Shown in pieces: positions 1-9,835 of a stretch of 40,359 bases of DNA. Origin of the DNA: Candidatus Doudnabacteria bacterium. Its GTDB lineage: Bacteria > Patescibacteriota > Doudnabacteria > UBA920. Numbering within the stretch: position 1 is the stretch's first letter; the number at the start of each line of letters is the position of its first letter. The stretch lies in the NCBI GenBank assembly GCA_023245995.1, contig JAHFJH010000008.1, positions 1 to 40,359 on the forward strand, given 5' to 3'. A program made the position numbers and the translations under genes. The notes under the pieces are model-generated. The model made no database searches. It was not told where the DNA came from and saw only the letters and a list, made by a program, of their open reading frames with translations.

Positions 1-1572
1 AGTGCGGAGCTTAAATTGGAAATTAAAGCAGGCTTGGTTGGAAAGTTTGCAAACGCAGTAAGATTAATTGCAGTAGAGCCAAGCGATTCAAGTCTTGTTA
101 ACAATCAAATTGAGTCCGACTTAGAGGTTACAGGTGCAGCAGATACTACACTTACCTGTGTACCAAACGAAGAAACAGTCTTTGTAAATCAGAGCGCTGT
201 TTATGCGGTTATTGGTGGTACAGGAACTTATGAGTGGTCTGCTCCTAGTGGTAGTCAAGTATCCGGTATGGGCCCAAATTTTGCGACAACATATAGTGAG
301 ACAGGAGTGCATGTAATTACTGTAACTTCTGGAACGCAAAAGACTAGTTGTAGCGTTAGCGTGGAAGAAGCTCCGAAGGTTGTGCCAGTTTTCGACCTAG
401 CTATAACAGAGCAGGTAAGTCCTGCTGTGGTAGTAGTTGGACAGACTGCTTTGTTTACAGTAACGCTAAAAAACAGAACACAAGTGGTTGCTAGTAACGT
501 GCTGGTATCGGCTTTAATGCCAAGCAGTTTTAAGCTTGAAAAATATGCAGTTTCAGTTGGGGATTATGTGCCTGCTACAGGAGTGTGGAATGTTGGTACT
601 ATACCTGCAGGACAAACGGTTACGGCAACTTTTAATGTAACAAGTCAAAATGCACGTACGGTAACCGCGCAGGCTGTATTGGGTGGCTCAGTTCCGGAAG
701 ACACAGATAACAGCAACAATGTCGCATCCGCTACTCTATATACAAATACAACGACTGCACTTCAGGGTCCTCTTGCATGTGTACTTTCTACAAATAGTGC
801 GAATGTAGGACAGGTGGTTACTGCCTACGCTGTTGGCGGGAACATTGCCACGCGGACTTGGAGTGCCCCAGATGGTAGTAGTACGAGTGGCGGAGGATCT
901 AACTTTTCTACACTTTTTTCTTCTGCTGGTAAACATGTAATAACTCTTACATCGGAACAAGAAAGCGCGGAGTGTACGGTAGACGTAAAGCCTTTACCTG
1001 TAGGTACTTCTAGTGCGAATTTGTCATTGGTCCAAAGTATTACTCCCACAAGTATTTCTCTGGATGGCAAGGCGGTAATTGTTTTGACTATTACCAACGC
1101 TGGTCCAGATGTCGCGAATTTGGTTAGTGTCAAAGAAAATTTGCCTAGTGGCTTGAGTATGGTTAACCTACAGGCTGGTCAGGGAACGTATGATAAAACG
1201 AACGGTCTGTGGAACGTAGGGAGTGTTGGTCCTACTCAACATATTACTTTGTTAATAACTGTGAAAGCCATTCGTGCTGGTAAGTATACAAGTAGTGCAG
1301 AAATATTTACAAGTGGTAGCAAGGACCCCAACTCAACACCAAACAATGGACTTGCCTCTGAGGACGACGCAGCTTCTGCTGCTATAACGGTAACGGGCGA
1401 GAATGCAAATACTACTTTGCCTATAACACCCATTGCAATTTTTGCCGGGCTTTGCATATTAGCTTTACTTGCAGCTCTTAGAGTAAAGACTAAGCGCGAT
1501 GTGCGCTTGCACACGCCTGGAGGACATACACAAGTAGATTTTGGCGCGCCAGTAAATACACCCAGTTCGTAG
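1..1572 (+). CDS. Surface protein with DUF11-like/Ig-like repeats and C-terminal TM anchor (5' partial; frame open to window edge)
   Basis: Frame open from base 1 (SAELKLEIKAG...); repeated 'NVGTIPAGQTVTATFNVTSQN'/'NVGSVGPTQHITLLITVKA' DUF11-type motifs; C-terminal hydrophobic segment LPITPIAIFAGLCILALLAAL followed by basic residues. Confidence 0.8.
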   Translation, partial: SAELKLEIKAGLVGKFANAVRLIAVEPSDSSLVNNQIESDLEVTGAADTTLTCVPNEETVFVNQSAVYAVIGGTGTYEWSAPSGSQVSGMGPNFATTYSETGVHVITVTSGTQKTSCSVSVEEAPKVVPVFDLAITEQVSPAVVVVGQTALFTVTLKNRTQVVASNVLVSALMPSSFKLEKYAVSVGDYVPATGVWNVGTIPAGQTVTATFNVTSQNARTVTAQAVLGGSVPEDTDNSNNVASATLYTNTTTALQGPLACVLSTNSANVGQVVTAYAVGGNIATRTWSAPDGSSTSGGGSNFSTLFSSAGKHVITLTSEQESAECTVDVKPLPVGTSSANLSLVQSITPTSISLDGKAVIVLTITNAGPDVANLVSVKENLPSGLSMVNLQAGQGTYDKTNGLWNVGSVGPTQHITLLITVKAIRAGKYTSSAEIFTSGSKDPNSTPNNGLASEDDAASAAITVTGENANTTLPITPIAIFAGLCILALLAALRVKTKRDVRLHTPGGHTQVDFGAPVNTPSS

Positions 1573-1708
1573 TGGTATGTTATAGATGGGTGTGCGTTTG
1601 TAATTTTTTTATAGTTAGTTTTGTCGTGCCAGTTTGCCCATGCTACTATGTAGCTTAGCTTTAGCATGTATTTTATAGTTGGAAAGCTAAGGACTATATG
1701 AAATTTAT

Positions 1709-2443
1709 ATGAGATATGACGAACGGGTAACTGCCATTATTTTAAAGCAACAAGCTATGAATGAAGCGGATGTGTTGCTAACACTATACACGGAAGAGTA
1801 TGGTAAACTTCGTGCGCTTGCAACTGCTGTGCGAAGACCTTCAAGCAAACTTTCTTATGCTTTGCAGCCAGGCAGTCTGTTCGAGGCTCGTTTAGTTGGT
1901 CGCACAATGCATGATTTGTTAAAGTTAGCAGGTGCCACACCTAAACATATCTATATTCGTGAGTTGTCAGAAATTCGGGGGGTGTTGCTGTTTTGGATTC
2001 AGGAAGTTGTGTTAAGAGCCACTCCAGACGCAGAGACAAATTCAACCTTGTTTAAAATTGCCCTTGAATATATGCAGGCTGTTGGTATTTTCTCAGAAAT
2101 TTATGAACATAGTAAGCCTTTGATAATTGCTACAAGCGCGCAAATATTGCAGGCATTGGGCAGTGCTGTTCACGAGCCAGCAGAAGAGCCAAAATTTTAT
2201 AGTGTATTTGGAGGTGGCTTTTTTCTAGAACCTAACTCGGCTGATGCCACAGCCATAACACACGACCTATGGGAGCGCTATAGTAAGCTTGTTCGAACTC
2301 CGTTGCTAGAAGCTGTAAGTTTGCAAACACAGCCTGAAGATGCTTTGCTTTTAAGTGTACTCTCGCGCAGTTTAGAGCAATATATAGACCGAACTATTCG
2401 TACTGGTGCCTTTTTTGGTGGTATACTTAATTCAGAAGCATAA
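1709..2443 (+). CDS. recO: DNA repair protein RecO
   Basis: N-terminal OB-fold sequence 'ERVTAIILKQQAMNEADVLLTLYTEEYGKLRALATAVRRPSSKLSYALQPGSLFEA' typical of RecO. Confidence 0.88.
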   Translation: MRYDERVTAIILKQQAMNEADVLLTLYTEEYGKLRALATAVRRPSSKLSYALQPGSLFEARLVGRTMHDLLKLAGATPKHIYIRELSEIRGVLLFWIQEVVLRATPDAETNSTLFKIALEYMQAVGIFSEIYEHSKPLIIATSAQILQALGSAVHEPAEEPKFYSVFGGGFFLEPNSADATAITHDLWERYSKLVRTPLLEAVSLQTQPEDALLLSVLSRSLEQYIDRTIRTGAFFGGILNSEA

Positions 2444-2506
2444 ATTAAGAATTATGGTTTAATTCCTAATTTATAATTAGCAATTACTAATTTCCAACCT
2501 GTAATT

Positions 2507-4324
2507 ATGGAAAATTTTACTAAGCAACCATTGGGCAATTCGTCCTTAGATCAAGATACAAGAGATAAAATTTCACCTGCGCAAGATGCATCTCCTGCTG
2601 TAAGCGGACTTGAGTCACAGGGTACTGGGTTTTTTGCAAAAAACAAATGGTTTGTATTGGTTTTTGTGCTCGCCATTGTTGTTATTGGGATTTTAACCTT
2701 ATTTATTTTTAGAAAACCTAATAGCGTAAAAGAAGGCAAGGTTACAATTGATTTAGTTGTGCCTTCTGAAGTACCAAGTAGCGGTGAGGCGGTTGTGCGA
2801 GCAGTTGTTTCTAATAACGACAGCACAACCTTAACTCATTTAGAGTTAGAAATGGTATATCCAAGTGGTACAGTGTTTGTAAGTAGTAATCCAGAGGCAA
2901 AGAATTTGTCTGGAACCTTGTACAGTTTGCCAGATATATCTCCTGGGGCGAATGTTGCAACACTTATTAAACTAAAATTTGAAGGCGGTGTAGGAACAAA
3001 TGCTCCTATAACAGCCAGGCTGAAGTATTCTCTTGCAGGTTCTAGTGCAAGCTTTACCAAGGAGCAGCAAACTACGGCCAAGTTGGTCGCCGCAGGAGTA
3101 AGTGTGGAGCTACAAGGCCCAGTTACGGCAACAAATGCTCAGCTTGTTAGTTATACCGTGCATTATGCTAACCAAAGTACGGAAGGTTTTGACAGGGTAA
3201 GAGTAAAATTGGGTTTTCCGTCGAGTTTTCAGTTTGCTTCTGCAACTCCTGCATCGACGCAGGGTACCGACACGTGGGATATTGGTCAGCTTGCGCCCAC
3301 AGCTGAAGGCACTATAACCGTTAGTGGAACGTTTTTATCTGCTAGTCTGGGTCAGGGTGTAACTGTTAACGCGAGCGTGCTTGTGCCAGATAAAAACGGT
3401 GGTTATTATGTTCAGGCAGAATCGCAATTTAGCACGTCTATAAGTACGCAACCTTTAGTCGTAACTCAAAGTTTAGATAACGGAGAGCAGACTTCAGTCG
3501 CCGATCCAGGCAATACATTGCAATATAAATTATCCTATCAAAACAACGCATCTGTAGCAGCTCGAGGGGTAAGAATTGTTATGACAATAGACTCTGCGAC
3601 TATGGATACGTCCACTGTGCAAGCAGAGGGAGCTTTAGTTTCTGGAAATACCATTACTTGGAGTGCTGCGTCAAAGTCTGAATTAGAAGTGGTAAATCCA
3701 AACGAGGCAGGTACGGTATTGGTTTCTTTTCGCATTAAGGACCCCCCAGTTAAAGATCGTTCTATTAATCCTGATGTCATAACTAATGTAAAAATAAAGT
3801 CGGATGAGTACGATACTTTTTTGCCGGGTAATAAAATGCAAGTAAAAATTGCTACCAAAGCTCGCCTTGAGGGAACAGTGGCATTTGTTGACGGTCAAAA
3901 ACCGCCTAGAGTTGGCCAACAAAGCAGGTATTCTGTAAGTATAAGTGTAAAAAATACTACTAGTGATGTGACGGGCTCAGATATAGTTATGTTTGTTGCA
4001 ACAGGTGCTGGTAGCTTTGATAAAGCAACGGTAAATAAAGAAGAGGCAAATGCTGTGTCGTTTGATACTTCAACTGGAAAGTTGGTATGGCATGTGGCTA
4101 CGCTCAAAGCACACGTGGGTGAATTCTCTCCAGCAAGAATACTACAATTTACACTTCGTGCTGTTCCAGGCGCAAGCCAGGCAGGTTTACCTTTGCCTTT
4201 GGTAAAGAATATTATTTTTACTGGTACGAACGATTTTACCGCCCAGACTATTACAAAGTCAATTACGCAGTTAACCACTAGCGATACTGCAACGGCAGAT
4301 GCAGGCGGTATAGTTATACAGTAG
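2507..4324 (+). CDS. Membrane-anchored DUF11-like repeat surface protein (N-terminal TM)
   Basis: TM segment WFVLVFVLAIVVIGILTLFIF near N-terminus, then several DUF11-like beta repeats ('TWDIGQLAPTAEGTITVSGTF'). Confidence 0.75.
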   Translation: MENFTKQPLGNSSLDQDTRDKISPAQDASPAVSGLESQGTGFFAKNKWFVLVFVLAIVVIGILTLFIFRKPNSVKEGKVTIDLVVPSEVPSSGEAVVRAVVSNNDSTTLTHLELEMVYPSGTVFVSSNPEAKNLSGTLYSLPDISPGANVATLIKLKFEGGVGTNAPITARLKYSLAGSSASFTKEQQTTAKLVAAGVSVELQGPVTATNAQLVSYTVHYANQSTEGFDRVRVKLGFPSSFQFASATPASTQGTDTWDIGQLAPTAEGTITVSGTFLSASLGQGVTVNASVLVPDKNGGYYVQAESQFSTSISTQPLVVTQSLDNGEQTSVADPGNTLQYKLSYQNNASVAARGVRIVMTIDSATMDTSTVQAEGALVSGNTITWSAASKSELEVVNPNEAGTVLVSFRIKDPPVKDRSINPDVITNVKIKSDEYDTFLPGNKMQVKIATKARLEGTVAFVDGQKPPRVGQQSRYSVSISVKNTTSDVTGSDIVMFVATGAGSFDKATVNKEEANAVSFDTSTGKLVWHVATLKAHVGEFSPARILQFTLRAVPGASQAGLPLPLVKNIIFTGTNDFTAQTITKSITQLTTSDTATADAGGIVIQ

Positions 4325-4330
4325 GGTCAT

Positions 4331-4732
4331 ATGAATAATGAATTGCAAGAAATTATACAAAGCAGTACATTCGAGGTTGTTCCTGGAAGCTATGTTTATG
4401 CACAGGTGAGCACCGTTGGAGATGAGCGAAAGCACTTTTTAGTTGCCCGTGATGCAGACGAAATTACTGTTGTAACCACAGAAGATAATTTGGCCGAAAT
4501 GGATTTGATCGGGCGTAATAAAGATAATTATGCGTTAATTGGTTTGCGTGTGTCTGTGCCTTTTTATTCTGTTGGTTTTTTGGCATTGGTCAGCCAGAAA
4601 ATAGCAGAAGCTGGGATGAATATACTCATTGTCTCCACTTACTCTAAGGACTATATTATGGTAAGGCAAGATTTGTTACAGCAGACGAAGCAGGTCTTGC
4701 TTGGAATTGGGTTTACAGAATACATAAAGTAG
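4331..4732 (+). CDS. ACT-domain-like protein
   Basis: 133 aa; 'YALIGLRVSVPFYSVGFLALVSQKIAEAGMNILIVSTYSKDYIMVRQDLLQQTKQVL' resembles CASTOR/ACT-type folds; 6 bp after the preceding gene. Confidence 0.6.
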   Translation: MNNELQEIIQSSTFEVVPGSYVYAQVSTVGDERKHFLVARDADEITVVTTEDNLAEMDLIGRNKDNYALIGLRVSVPFYSVGFLALVSQKIAEAGMNILIVSTYSKDYIMVRQDLLQQTKQVLLGIGFTEYIK

Positions 4733-4770
4733 TAGTGTGTATACGTTTAATATTTATAAACTAAATTGCT

Positions 4771-4809
4771 AAAAAACACTTCCTAAATACATGTAGGGAA
4801 GTGTTTTTT
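4771..4809. terminator. Rho-independent, bidirectional hairpin terminator between convergent genes
   Basis: aaaaaacacttcct...agggaagtgttttttt inverted repeat with A/T tracts. Confidence 0.8.
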
Positions 4810-4832
4810 TTAGTTTAGAGTATTTAAAATTA

Positions 4833-5879
4833 TTATTGTGGGTATATATAACCAACCACGCTGTCGGCTTCTATTGTTCTATAGCTTTTTACTCCCAGCC
4901 CTTCGTAGTTCATTTCAGAAATGTATATAGTACCTTTGGCAGGGTTAACCGACTCTACAAATGCCACATGTCCGTACCTACCGGCTCGTGAGGTTACAAC
5001 GGCACTTCCTGCAAGCGGTGCTTGCCCAGTTTTGTAGCCGGCTCTTTGGGCGTTTGCAAACCAGTCTTTGGCGTTGCCGTGGAATGTTATTTTCATTTTT
5101 CTTGCTACGTACCAAGTGCAGTTGCCACGAACAAATGTGCTACTGCCTGCTACATCTGGAATGGAAGAATAATTTATACCAACGGTTCGAGCTTTTGCAA
5201 TTGCTTTTGGCGGTGTTGCTACCGAACCACCTGGGCACATAATGTATTGACCCGGCTCTACGCTATCCGCTCCATCTAGTCCGTTATAAGAGATAATTTG
5301 TTCTTCAGAGCATTTAAATTTTCTTGCAATACCAGCAATTGTTGTGTCGTTGTCTGCCAAAACGAGCACGCCCTTAACTGATGGAATAACTAAATACCAT
5401 CCAGGTTTAATGGTGTCGGAAGTCAGGTTGTTTGACCATTTAATAGTGTTAATGTCTATGTCAAACTGTTTAGAAATGGAGCCAAGCGTGTCGCCGCCTT
5501 GTGTTTCGTAAATTTTAATCTGGTTATCTAAAAGTGGTTTTATGCTGTCGGGTATGCTTGTGGCCAAGCCGTCTTCGTCTATGGTGTTAAGCGGACTTTG
5601 AGTTAAGCTAGTACCTGCTACCTGCGTGGAACTGTTTGGCACTATTTGTTCGTTGGCTCTGGCTTTGGTAATTAGTCCATTTGAGTCTGTGACAGTCAGA
5701 GTAGTGCTAAACAATTTGCTGTAGAGAGCGGGGTTGGCGCTTGGTTGTTTGTAGAGGGTTGCAGCTGCCAAACTTTCATCTTGTTTTAGTATGCCTTGGT
5801 GGCCCATACTAATGTTGGCTAGAATAACAACTAAAGCGAGTGTAATAAGTGCAGCCTCGTCGGCAAATTTCATAGCCAT
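4833..5879 (-). CDS. LysM-LysM-CHAP peptidoglycan hydrolase, membrane-anchored
   Basis: TM near N-terminus; two LysM-like segments ('YETQGGDTLGSISKQFDIDINTIKWSNNL', 'DNDTTIAGIARKFKCSEEQIISYNGL'); CHAP motif 'GNCTWYVARKM...GHVAFVESV...ISEMNY'. True N-terminus uncertain (see findings). Confidence 0.85.
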   Translation of the reverse strand: MAMKFADEAALITLALVVILANISMGHQGILKQDESLAAATLYKQPSANPALYSKLFSTTLTVTDSNGLITKARANEQIVPNSSTQVAGTSLTQSPLNTIDEDGLATSIPDSIKPLLDNQIKIYETQGGDTLGSISKQFDIDINTIKWSNNLTSDTIKPGWYLVIPSVKGVLVLADNDTTIAGIARKFKCSEEQIISYNGLDGADSVEPGQYIMCPGGSVATPPKAIAKARTVGINYSSIPDVAGSSTFVRGNCTWYVARKMKITFHGNAKDWFANAQRAGYKTGQAPLAGSAVVTSRAGRYGHVAFVESVNPAKGTIYISEMNYEGLGVKSYRTIEADSVVGYIYPQ

Positions 5880-6548
5880 TTTATGCCATGGTAAACGGGC
5901 CAGTCTGGTTGCAGGATAGGTAATTAAGCTATCTTTACTTATGTGTTTAAAGCTGTTTGTTGTTTTTTTAAACAGAGTTCTAACAAAATTTGAGTAAAAT
6001 AAAATGTCAAAACTCTTTGTCTTGACGGGTTCTTGACTGAGCCGAGTAATGCGTATGTGGTTGTTTGGTAATTTAAACTTGGAAATACAATTCCTTTTCT
6101 CGTGCTGTTCAGTCGAATGATAATAAAAGCAGAAAGGTCGACTTTAGCACGCATGTCACAAACTTAAAAAGTACTAGATTTCTTTTTGTGCTATTTGTAG
6201 TACCTACGAAGTTTGAACAGTGGAGCCTGCGAGTTGAAAAATTTCTTTATGAAAATTCTTTTAGCATTTGCAGGTGACATATTTAATTTTAGTTAGGAGA
6301 TAGGTAACTATCAAGCACAGACTGCCAATGTTTCTTTATATGCGCTAATTTAAGCAAAAAAAACTATTTTAGTTCTTAAGTATGCGGTAATTTGGCTTTT
6401 TTGCGTATTTATTGGCGTTTATGTAGGAAATACTAATTAGAAGTTAAATCGTGTATTATGTAGTGGTGTTTTACGCGTACATTTTTTAAAGTTTATATTT
6501 TTTGATACCTAGAATTTTTAAATTGAAAGTGTTTTGGATTTATAAAAT

Positions 6549-8828
6549 ATGTTTGAGAATTTGGACTTAAAAAGTTTAAACGAGAGACAAAGGTTGGCTG
6601 TAACTGCTCCAATGAAACCTGCGTTAGTGCTTGCTGGCGCTGGTAGCGGTAAGACCCGCGTTCTTGCGTTTCGTATTGCGTACGTTATTGACATGGGTTG
6701 GGTTAGCCCCGAACATATATTAGCACTGACTTTTACAAATAAGGCTGCCCGTGAAATGCAGAGCCGTGTGCTCGCTTTGCTTGGTGGAAAGTCCGGACAA
6801 CAGACTGCCGACAACAGACTACCTACTACCAAAACTCCGACTTTAAGTACATTTCACAGTTTGGGTGTGAGAATTTTGCGACAACATGGCTATTTGTTAA
6901 ATTTACCAAAAACTTTTGCAATATACGACAAAGAAGATCAACTCAAAGTTTTAAAAGACGTTTATGTGGAAAAAGAGCTGGATGAGAAGATAAAGCCTCA
7001 GGCAGTCCTTCATTTTATTCATACCGTTAAAAACAATGGCGTGGCACCCGAAGTTTTGGCTGAGCAGTATAGCGGGTATATGTCTCAAACTTTTTTGCAA
7101 GGTTATTATGGCTACCAAGCAGCGCTACTAGCTCAGGGTGGGGTGGATTTAGACGACTTGTTAGTGTTGCCACTTAAGCTCTTGTCTAGTTTTGAAGAGG
7201 TCCGTAGTTACTATCGGGCACGTTTTAGGTACATATTAGTAGACGAGTACCAAGATACAAATCCCGTACAGTATGCTCTGCTTAGGCAATTATCTCCGCC
7301 CGCGGCTATTTTTGTGGTGGGCGACGACGCACAAAGTATTTACGGTTTTAGAGGTAGCGATATAACTAACATATTAAATTTTGAACATGATTTTCCAGAG
7401 GCAGAGGTATTTGTTTTAGACCAGAACTATCGTTCCACCCAGAATATTTTGGCTGTATCTGGGGCGGTTTTAAAACATAGTAAAGAACAAAAACCAAAAG
7501 TTTTGTGGACAGAAAATTCTGCAGGGCAGAGGGTTGTGGTTCGAGAGTTTGCCAATGAAACAGCGGAGGCCAATTTTGTGGTCCGTACTATAGTAGAGCT
7601 GGCCAGTGGAATTACGAATCATGATTCACGAATTATGAATCAAGCTGAAGAAAGTCCTGAATTAAGTTTTGATAGTGAATTAGATACTGAAGAACGGCCG
7701 TTTTCTGTGCTTGATTATATGTTGGAACAGAGAAATGCAAAGTCAAAAGGTAAAAGTCAAAATTATAGCACTGTTCATTTACCAGAAAAGCATGCTCCTT
7801 TGAGTCAGTTTGCTATTTTGTATCGCACGCATGCTCAGTCACGAGCGCTTGAAGACGCCCTTTTGGCTTCAGGGGTGCCGTATAAAATTGTCGGAGGTGT
7901 GCGCTTTTACGATAGGCAAGAAGTAAAGGACGCTTTAAGTTATTTGCGCGTTTTGCAAAACATTCGAGATTTTGTTGCACTGACGCGCACCTTTACTGCA
8001 CCCCCAAAAGGCATAGGTGACAAAACCGGTAGTTTGGTTAAGGCGCTTATATTAAAAAATGAAGAATTAGAAACAAACCAACTTGCAAGTGTTGAGGGTG
8101 AACTGGAGGGTAGCCGGCAAGTGGGCATTTTGGGCAACATTCTAATGTTTAAAAAATTGCGCAAAGAAGTATTAACGGCTTTGCCTGGAGTTAAAAGCAG
8201 GACATCTGTAGTAAGTTTCTTTGACATGTTGTTGTCTTGGCTTGAGGCAGATACCATATTGCCTTTACACGAGTTGCTTATGCGCATTATTCACGAGTCG
8301 GGACTTGTTAAATATTTTAGCGATGGTACAGAAACAGGGGATGCGCGGGTAGAAAACTTAGTAGAGTTGGTTTCGGTTGCGAAAAAGTTTAGTCAAGAGG
8401 GTTGGCAGGATGCCTTGCCAAAATTTTTGGAAGAGGTAGCGCTTGTTAGTGATGTAGATCAAATAAGTGATGAACATGATGTTGTAACACTTATGACCTT
8501 GCACTCTGCAAAGGGTTTAGAGTTTGACACGGTATTTTTTACAGGTTTAGAAGAAGGACTACTGCCACACAGCAGAAGTATGCAAGACGAGGCCGCTTTG
8601 GCGGAGGAAGTGCGGTTGGCTTATGTAGGTGTAACTCGTGCCAAACAGAAATTGTACATGACTTATGTCATTATGCGTGGCTTGTTTGGTGAGTCGCGCT
8701 TGGCAGTGCCTTCAAGGCTTCTTCGCGAATTACCCGAGCACTCAGTAGAATGGAGAGGAAGACCTAGGTTTTTACCCAATTCAGATAGCCCAAACAGTGG
8801 CGTGACGTATGAGCCGTTTGTAGAGTAA
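6549..8828 (+). CDS. pcrA: UvrD/PcrA-type superfamily 1 DNA helicase
   Basis: Motifs LNERQRLAVTAP, LAGAGSGKTRVLAFRIAYVI, VDEYQDTNPVQYALL, VGDDAQSIYGFRGSD, LDQNYRST, TLHSAKGLEFDTVFFTGLEEGLLPH, EEVRLAYVGVTRAK. Confidence 0.92.
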   Translation: MFENLDLKSLNERQRLAVTAPMKPALVLAGAGSGKTRVLAFRIAYVIDMGWVSPEHILALTFTNKAAREMQSRVLALLGGKSGQQTADNRLPTTKTPTLSTFHSLGVRILRQHGYLLNLPKTFAIYDKEDQLKVLKDVYVEKELDEKIKPQAVLHFIHTVKNNGVAPEVLAEQYSGYMSQTFLQGYYGYQAALLAQGGVDLDDLLVLPLKLLSSFEEVRSYYRARFRYILVDEYQDTNPVQYALLRQLSPPAAIFVVGDDAQSIYGFRGSDITNILNFEHDFPEAEVFVLDQNYRSTQNILAVSGAVLKHSKEQKPKVLWTENSAGQRVVVREFANETAEANFVVRTIVELASGITNHDSRIMNQAEESPELSFDSELDTEERPFSVLDYMLEQRNAKSKGKSQNYSTVHLPEKHAPLSQFAILYRTHAQSRALEDALLASGVPYKIVGGVRFYDRQEVKDALSYLRVLQNIRDFVALTRTFTAPPKGIGDKTGSLVKALILKNEELETNQLASVEGELEGSRQVGILGNILMFKKLRKEVLTALPGVKSRTSVVSFFDMLLSWLEADTILPLHELLMRIIHESGLVKYFSDGTETGDARVENLVELVSVAKKFSQEGWQDALPKFLEEVALVSDVDQISDEHDVVTLMTLHSAKGLEFDTVFFTGLEEGLLPHSRSMQDEAALAEEVRLAYVGVTRAKQKLYMTYVIMRGLFGESRLAVPSRLLRELPEHSVEWRGRPRFLPNSDSPNSGVTYEPFVE

Positions 8829-8895
8829 ACTATGTGTATACATGTATGTTAAGCTGACTATTTGTAATTGTGATAAATAATTTTTAAGGTATTCA

Positions 8896-9768
8896 ATGAC
8901 TGTAAGTGAATTAAAAAATCTATTAAATCGGTACAAGTTAAAGCCAAACAAAACTTTTGGTCAACATTTTTTGTTAGACGATTCCGTTTTGGATTCTATG
9001 GTAGAAGCGGCAGACGTGAAGTCTACAGATATAGTTTTAGAGGTAGGGCCTGGTATTGGAAATTTGACTAGCAAGCTTGTAGCTGTAGCTGGAAACGTGC
9101 TGGCCGTAGAAAAAGACACCTCACTTGAGTTTCTTTTGAGTGATATTACCAATAAACATAAAAATTTAAGTGTCGAATATGCAGATATAATGCGGTTTAA
9201 CTTTACTCAGGCACTCAAGACTTTAAAGGTAGCTCACAAATTGAAGCCAGGACGGTTGCGCTATAAAGTTGTTGCAAATATTCCGTACTATGTTACAGGA
9301 AAGTTACTACAACTTTTTTTGCGAGCTCAGGAAAAACCAGAAAGTATAACTGTTTTGGTGCAGGCGGAAGTCGCGAAGAACATGGTGGCAGAACACGGGT
9401 CCATGAACCTACTTGGTCTTTCTGTGCAACTAATTGGTAAACCAAAGTTCGTTTTGCCTGTGCCTGCAAGTAGTTTTTATCCTGCGCCCAAAGTAGATAG
9501 TGCGATAGTGCATATAAATATTCCTGAAAAGCCTTTATTTGCTAACGTGGACGAGGGGTTTTTGTTTCGTGTTGCGAAGGCTTGTTTTTCGGGTAAACGC
9601 AAACAAATTCATAACAGCCTTGCTTCCGGTTTTAGGCTCTCGAAGTTGGAAACAGATAAGATTTTAGAACAGGCTCACATTGCTCCGAGTATAAGACCAC
9701 AAGAACTCTCTGTAGAAGATTTTGTTCGGTTAGCAAAAATTTACAATGAATTAGTTAACCACAGTTGA
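8896..9768 (+). CDS. rsmA: 16S rRNA (adenine(1518)-N(6)/adenine(1519)-N(6))-dimethyltransferase RsmA/KsgA
   Basis: KTFGQHFLLDD, VLEVGPGIGNLTSKL, VVANIPYYVTGKLL, FYPAPKVDSAIVHI; AAGG SD-like sequence upstream. Confidence 0.93.
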   Translation: MTVSELKNLLNRYKLKPNKTFGQHFLLDDSVLDSMVEAADVKSTDIVLEVGPGIGNLTSKLVAVAGNVLAVEKDTSLEFLLSDITNKHKNLSVEYADIMRFNFTQALKTLKVAHKLKPGRLRYKVVANIPYYVTGKLLQLFLRAQEKPESITVLVQAEVAKNMVAEHGSMNLLGLSVQLIGKPKFVLPVPASSFYPAPKVDSAIVHINIPEKPLFANVDEGFLFRVAKACFSGKRKQIHNSLASGFRLSKLETDKILEQAHIAPSIRPQELSVEDFVRLAKIYNELVNHS

Positions 9769-9835
9769 TTTTTTAGTTTATATTAATTTTGTGGTATAAT
9801 ATATTTGCTATATTTAAATAAATAAGAAATAAACT

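Noticed and set aside
1654-1691. Inverted repeat cttagcttt...aaagctaag upstream of recO
   Set aside because: Only 9 bp with a 20-nt loop and no U tract; not strong enough for a riboswitch or terminator call
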